A stretch of DNA of 6,886 nucleotides from Microcaldota archaeon (GTDB lineage Archaea > Aenigmatarchaeota > Aenigmatarchaeia > QMZP01 > QMZT01), in NCBI GenBank assembly GCA_013151465.1, contig JAADIF010000010.1:1-6886 (forward strand), read 5' to 3'. The translations under genes were made by a program, and so were the position numbers. Under the pieces are notes generated by a model. The model did no database searches. It was not told where the DNA came from and saw only the letters and a list, made by a program, of their open reading frames with translations. Each line of letters begins with the position of its first letter. Position 1 is the stretch's first letter. This document shows, in pieces, positions 4,861 through 6,886 of this stretch.

Positions 4861-5679
4861 TTATGTTCTGTTTATTATCCTTTTGATTCTTGCAATCGGC
4901 TTATTTGTATTTGCTGTGCATGAGAGGCAAATCCCTATGCCTATGAGATTGCCATTGACAAAAAATACAATGTTTTCATTTATGCTTATTTCTGGATCCA
5001 TTTTCTCTATGTAATATGATAAAACAGGCTTTCCATTTCTCACATCAGCTTCATTTTCTGGTTTTATCACTATCCTTTTTATCCCGATGCGCATAAGGGC
5101 ATCTTCTATCCTCATTAAATGGCTTACAGGATTTTGTGCAAATTCATCAAGCGTGACCGTCTCGGAAACATCAAAAGGGCCTATGCTGATCCTTCTTAAT
5201 TTTGCCATGTGTGCTCCAATTCCCGCGGCTTGCCCCATATCGTGGCATATTTTTCTTATATAGGTTCCCGCTTCACATCTTATCCTGAAAGAAACGAGCC
5301 GCTGCTTAACTTTCAATATTTCGAACGAATAAACGGTCCTTTCCCTCTCTTTTCTCGCAACAGCGGATTTTACGGGAGGAATCTGCTTTATCCTGCCTGT
5401 GAATTCCTTCGCGAGCTTCTTGACATTCTCTTCTGTTATATCGTCATGGAAAAGCATTTCACCTTCGTATTCCTTATCAAGCCCTGACAGAAGCGGCATG
5501 CATTTTCTCGCCTCGCCAAGCGCTATCAAAAGAAGCCCTGTAACATTCGGGTCAAGCGTCCCGGCATGGCCTGCCTTTTTGATGCCGGTTATTTCGCAGA
5601 CCTTCTCAACCACATCAAACGATGTCATGCCGCGGGGCTTGTCTATGAGGACGACTGACATCTCGGGGTTCGCGTTCAT
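4861..5679 (-). CDS. cbf5: Cbf5/TruB-type RNA pseudouridine synthase with PUA domain (272 aa)
   Basis: This enzyme isomerises uridine to pseudouridine; archaeal Cbf5 acts as the catalytic subunit of H/ACA guide RNPs on rRNA and can also modify U55 of tRNA. Visible motifs are KAGHAGTLDP (35-44) with catalytic D43, KEY (69-71), the Cbf5-like PPVKSAVARKERERTVY (101-117) and CEAGTYIRKICHDMG (135-149). The C-terminal part from about 199 (IKRIVIKPENEADVRNGKPV and a following strand with GNLIGIGIC) looks like a PUA RNA-binding domain. The motif around 101-117 is archaeal/eukaryal rather than bacterial. The protein starts about 8 residues before the first strand of the catalytic domain, so it lacks the N-terminal extension of typical archaeal Cbf5 and is shorter than the usual 330 or so residues. 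ATG 5679 fits a TATA-like box 25 bases upstream; M7 is an alternative. It follows fkbP by 28 bases. Confidence 0.88.
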   Translation of the reverse strand: MNANPEMSVVLIDKPRGMTSFDVVEKVCEITGIKKAGHAGTLDPNVTGLLLIALGEARKCMPLLSGLDKEYEGEMLFHDDITEENVKKLAKEFTGRIKQIPPVKSAVARKERERTVYSFEILKVKQRLVSFRIRCEAGTYIRKICHDMGQAAGIGAHMAKLRRISIGPFDVSETVTLDEFAQNPVSHLMRIEDALMRIGIKRIVIKPENEADVRNGKPVLSYYIEKMDPEISINENIVFFVNGNLIGIGICLSCTANTNKPIARIKRIINRT

Positions 5680-5700
5680 GGAATTGTATTTAGCGGCATG

Positions 5701-5710
5701 ATTAAAATCA
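5701..5710 (-). promoter_or_regulatory. TATA-like box of cbf5 overlapping the FKBP stop codon
   Basis: The minus strand reads TGATTTTAAT, centred about 25 bases before the cbf5 ATG. It overlaps the stop codon of the upstream FKBP gene, so cbf5 may have its own leaderless transcript as well as possible read-through from the HAD-FKBP unit. Confidence 0.4.
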
Positions 5711-5983
5711 GTTTATTTTCCTCAATGTTATCGTAAAGAACAAATCCTTCCCTGCCAAGGGATGCCCTCCGGGCTTTGCGCCGTAGGCGTCCTTTGCCGG
5801 TATTTCGACCTGTTTTGTTTCGCCTTCTTTCATGCCAATGACAGCGTTTTCAAACCCCGGTATGACCTTCTTTGCACCGATGGCAAAATCAATCACGCCT
5901 TCATCAAACACTTTACCATTTTTCAATCGTCCTTTGTATTTGACAGTCACCCTGTCGCCTTTCTTTGCTTCCGCCAGATTCAT
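5708..5983 (-). CDS. Short FKBP-type peptidyl-prolyl cis-trans isomerase (91 aa)
   Basis: FKBP-type isomerases speed proline cis-trans isomerisation during protein folding. Family residues, in FKBP12-like order, are VKYKGRLKNGKVFDEG (14-29, with Y16, F26 and D27), KVIPGFENAVIGMKEGE (39-55), PAKDAYG (62-68, with Y67), GHP (73-75) and LFFTITLRKI (81-90). Phe44 replaces the tryptophan found at the floor of the FKBP12 pocket, which is common in SlyD-like proteins. Most archaeal FKBPs carry an extra IF chaperone insert in the flap; here the flap is short (GAKPGGHPLAG), so this is close to a minimal FKBP. There is no signal peptide, so it acts in the cytoplasm. The start could be ATG 5983 or the GTG directly before it at 5986, right after the HAD stop. 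The AGGTGA at this junction is also Shine-Dalgarno-like. Confidence 0.9.
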   Translation of the reverse strand: MNLAEAKKGDRVTVKYKGRLKNGKVFDEGVIDFAIGAKKVIPGFENAVIGMKEGETKQVEIPAKDAYGAKPGGHPLAGKDLFFTITLRKIN

Positions 5984-5986
5984 CAC

Positions 5987-6634
5987 CTATAATATTTCTT
6001 TGAGCTCAGTGAGCGAATGTATTACATTCTTCCCCTTTTTCTCTTTGATTCTGTCAATAAGATAGCATTCTATTCCAAGAGATGAGGGGATGCTCATATC
6101 CGTTAGGGGATCATTTCCTATATGCACCATCTCATGAGGTGAAACTTTCATCGTATCAAGAACCTTTCTGAAAAGGGACAGATCGTTCTTGGTCAGATTT
6201 TTCTTGTTGATTGAGAACGAATCGCTATGAAAATTCATTTTGAAATAATTCTCAAGCCCTGTCGCTTCAAGTTTCATCTTGAGAAAGTCCTCTGTGTTGA
6301 GCGTTGTTGCTATTATCGTGTATTTTCTTTTGAGATAACCAAGCGTATCTTTGACATCATCAAACACCGCGATATCATTTCTCATCTGGTCAAGAAGATT
6401 CTCCCAGCCGGAAAGGCCAAAACGCCTGAACCAGTATCTGATATCAGTCCATTTATCAATCTTTTCTATATACCCGCCTCTGTAATAATCGGAAAAGACA
6501 ATCTTCTCGGCCTCTTTGATGCCGATGCCCTTCTCTTTTGCATACATCTTCGGAATTTCAACATTCCATATGAGAAAATCCGCCTTTTCATCAATAAGCG
6601 TTCCGTCTATGTCAAAGGAAACCACTTTTATCAT
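5987..6634 (-). CDS. HAD-superfamily hydrolase, probable phosphatase (215 aa)
   Basis: The protein opens with motif I FDIDGTL (7-13), in which D8 is the nucleophile and D10 the general acid/base. A helical cap follows (about 16-88). Motif II is the T110/T111 pair after the strand YTIIA, motif III probably K149 or K145 before LSLFRKVLD, and motif IV HIGNDPLTDM (171-180) with D175 and D179 for magnesium. This is a class I (C1-cap) HAD phosphatase of the phosphoglycolate phosphatase-like type. The substrate cannot be read from the sequence. The gene's stop codon abuts the FKBP start, so the two genes are almost certainly co-transcribed and perhaps translationally coupled. Confidence 0.88.
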   Translation of the reverse strand: MIKVVSFDIDGTLIDEKADFLIWNVEIPKMYAKEKGIGIKEAEKIVFSDYYRGGYIEKIDKWTDIRYWFRRFGLSGWENLLDQMRNDIAVFDDVKDTLGYLKRKYTIIATTLNTEDFLKMKLEATGLENYFKMNFHSDSFSINKKNLTKNDLSLFRKVLDTMKVSPHEMVHIGNDPLTDMSIPSSLGIECYLIDRIKEKKGKNVIHSLTELKEIL

Positions 6635-6650
6635 GCTCTAAAATAGGGCT

Positions 6651-6660
6651 TTCTTAAATT
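6651..6660 (-). promoter_or_regulatory. TATA-like box of the HAD-FKBP unit
   Basis: The minus strand reads AATTTAAGAA, centred about 22 bases before the ATG at 6634. This is slightly closer than the other boxes but still suits a start near the initiation codon. No ribosome binding site is present before the HAD ATG. Confidence 0.4.
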
Positions 6661-6690
6661 AAAAGTTACTCAAACAGACAAATGAGTAGA

Positions 6691-6706
6691 ATATATAAAT
6701 ATTTAA
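6691..6706 (+). promoter_or_regulatory. TATA box of the TFS/RpoM-like gene
   Basis: ATATATAAATATTTAA is the strongest TATA-type sequence in the window. Transcription would start near 6720-6725, giving a leader of about 25-30 bases that carries the ribosome binding site at 6739-6744. Confidence 0.55.
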
Positions 6707-6738
6707 GTGATAAGCGATAATAATACTTGTTAGAGTTT

Positions 6739-6744
6739 GGAGGT
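6739..6744 (+). promoter_or_regulatory. Shine-Dalgarno site of the TFS/RpoM-like gene
   Basis: GGAGGT is a perfect Shine-Dalgarno core, 5 bases before the ATG at 6750. It settles the start codon and shows that this mRNA, like that of the 101-residue protein, has a leader. Confidence 0.7.
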
Positions 6745-6749
6745 CTTTT

Positions 6750-6886
6750 ATGGAGTTTTGCCCCAAATGCGGCGCTGTTCTCGTCTCAAAAAAATATGTG
6801 GAAAAGGATGGAGAGAAAACAGCGATATTTTGCAGGAAGTGCGGATATACAAAAAAGAAATACAAACCGATTGAGATAAAGGAAGA
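6750..6886 (+). CDS. TFS/RpoM-like transcription factor, N-terminal zinc ribbon (cut by window edge)
   Basis: The first 45 codons are visible and the frame runs off the window. MEFCPKCGAVL, then FCRKCGYTKKKYKP, gives a four-cysteine zinc ribbon (C4, C7, C28, C31) of the kind that begins archaeal TFS and RNA polymerase subunit M/Rpb9-related proteins. TFS (usually about 105-110 residues) binds RNA polymerase and stimulates cleavage of backtracked transcripts through a second, C-terminal zinc ribbon with a DE acidic tip. That half is outside the window, so another protein with the same N-terminal ribbon is possible. The start is fixed by a strong ribosome binding site. The gene is divergent from the HAD gene. 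Confidence 0.8.
   Translation, partial: MEFCPKCGAVLVSKKYVEKDGEKTAIFCRKCGYTKKKYKPIEIKE

Noticed and set aside
5209..5701. Rightward open frames of 90-100 codons across the cbf5 region.
   Set aside because: They are antisense to a well-conserved enzyme, rich in Ser, Phe and Pro, and show no family motifs or start signals.
6227..6646. Rightward open frame of 139 codons opposite the HAD gene.
   Set aside because: It is the complement of a HAD hydrolase with all motifs intact, and the product looks like a non-coding translation.
1..6886. A new defence, mobile or biosynthetic system.
   Set aside because: All recognisable genes are conserved housekeeping genes; there are no transposase, integrase, nuclease-toxin or Cas motifs and no repeat-spacer array.

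Overview
The window looks like chromosomal DNA from an archaeon. Evidence: an Nre-family DNA repair protein, a THUMP-type tRNA G10 methyltransferase, a Cbf5-like pseudouridine synthase with a PUA domain, and the zinc-ribbon start of a TFS/RpoM-like transcription factor. AT-rich boxes lie about 25-29 bases upstream of most start codons, with no Shine-Dalgarno sequence between, as expected for leaderless archaeal transcripts. The compact layout and moderate GC would suit a small-genome uncultivated lineage (DPANN-like or euryarchaeal). I cannot name the organism.

Layout. Left end (minus): 5' part of a DUF116-like cysteine-rich protein, divergent from nre. 414-1619 (+): Nre protein with an N-terminal zinc-binding cysteine cluster and a C-terminal PCNA-interaction-like peptide. 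1760-2782 (+): tRNA G10 methyltransferase. 2783-2953: the most structured non-coding stretch, with a perfect 8-bp hairpin with a GNRA loop, a TATA-like box, and three TTAACGGTT elements before a strong ribosome binding site. 2954-3259 (+): unrecognised 101-residue acidic protein. 3340-4092 (+): MinD/ParA-type ATPase. 4125-4610 (-): ScpB, convergent with the ATPase. 4694-4858 (+): a 54-residue single-membrane-segment protein, divergent from scpB. Then a leftward group: HAD-type phosphatase (6634-5987), a very short FKBP prolyl isomerase (5983-5708) and Cbf5/TruB pseudouridine synthase (5679-4861). Right end (+): first 45 codons of the TFS/RpoM-like factor, divergent from the HAD gene.

Functionally this is mostly informational housekeeping: tRNA/rRNA modification (G10 methyltransferase, Cbf5), repair at the replication clamp (Nre), chromosome partitioning or organisation (MinD-like ATPase, ScpB), protein folding (FKBP) and transcript elongation or cleavage (TFS). 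I see no CRISPR array, insertion sequence, tRNA, rRNA or recognisable defence system. The points most worth a second look are the repeat and hairpin array before the 101-residue gene, that protein itself, the Nre C-terminal clamp-binding peptide and duplicated promoter/start arrangement, the small membrane protein, and the Cbf5 that lacks the usual N-terminal extension.
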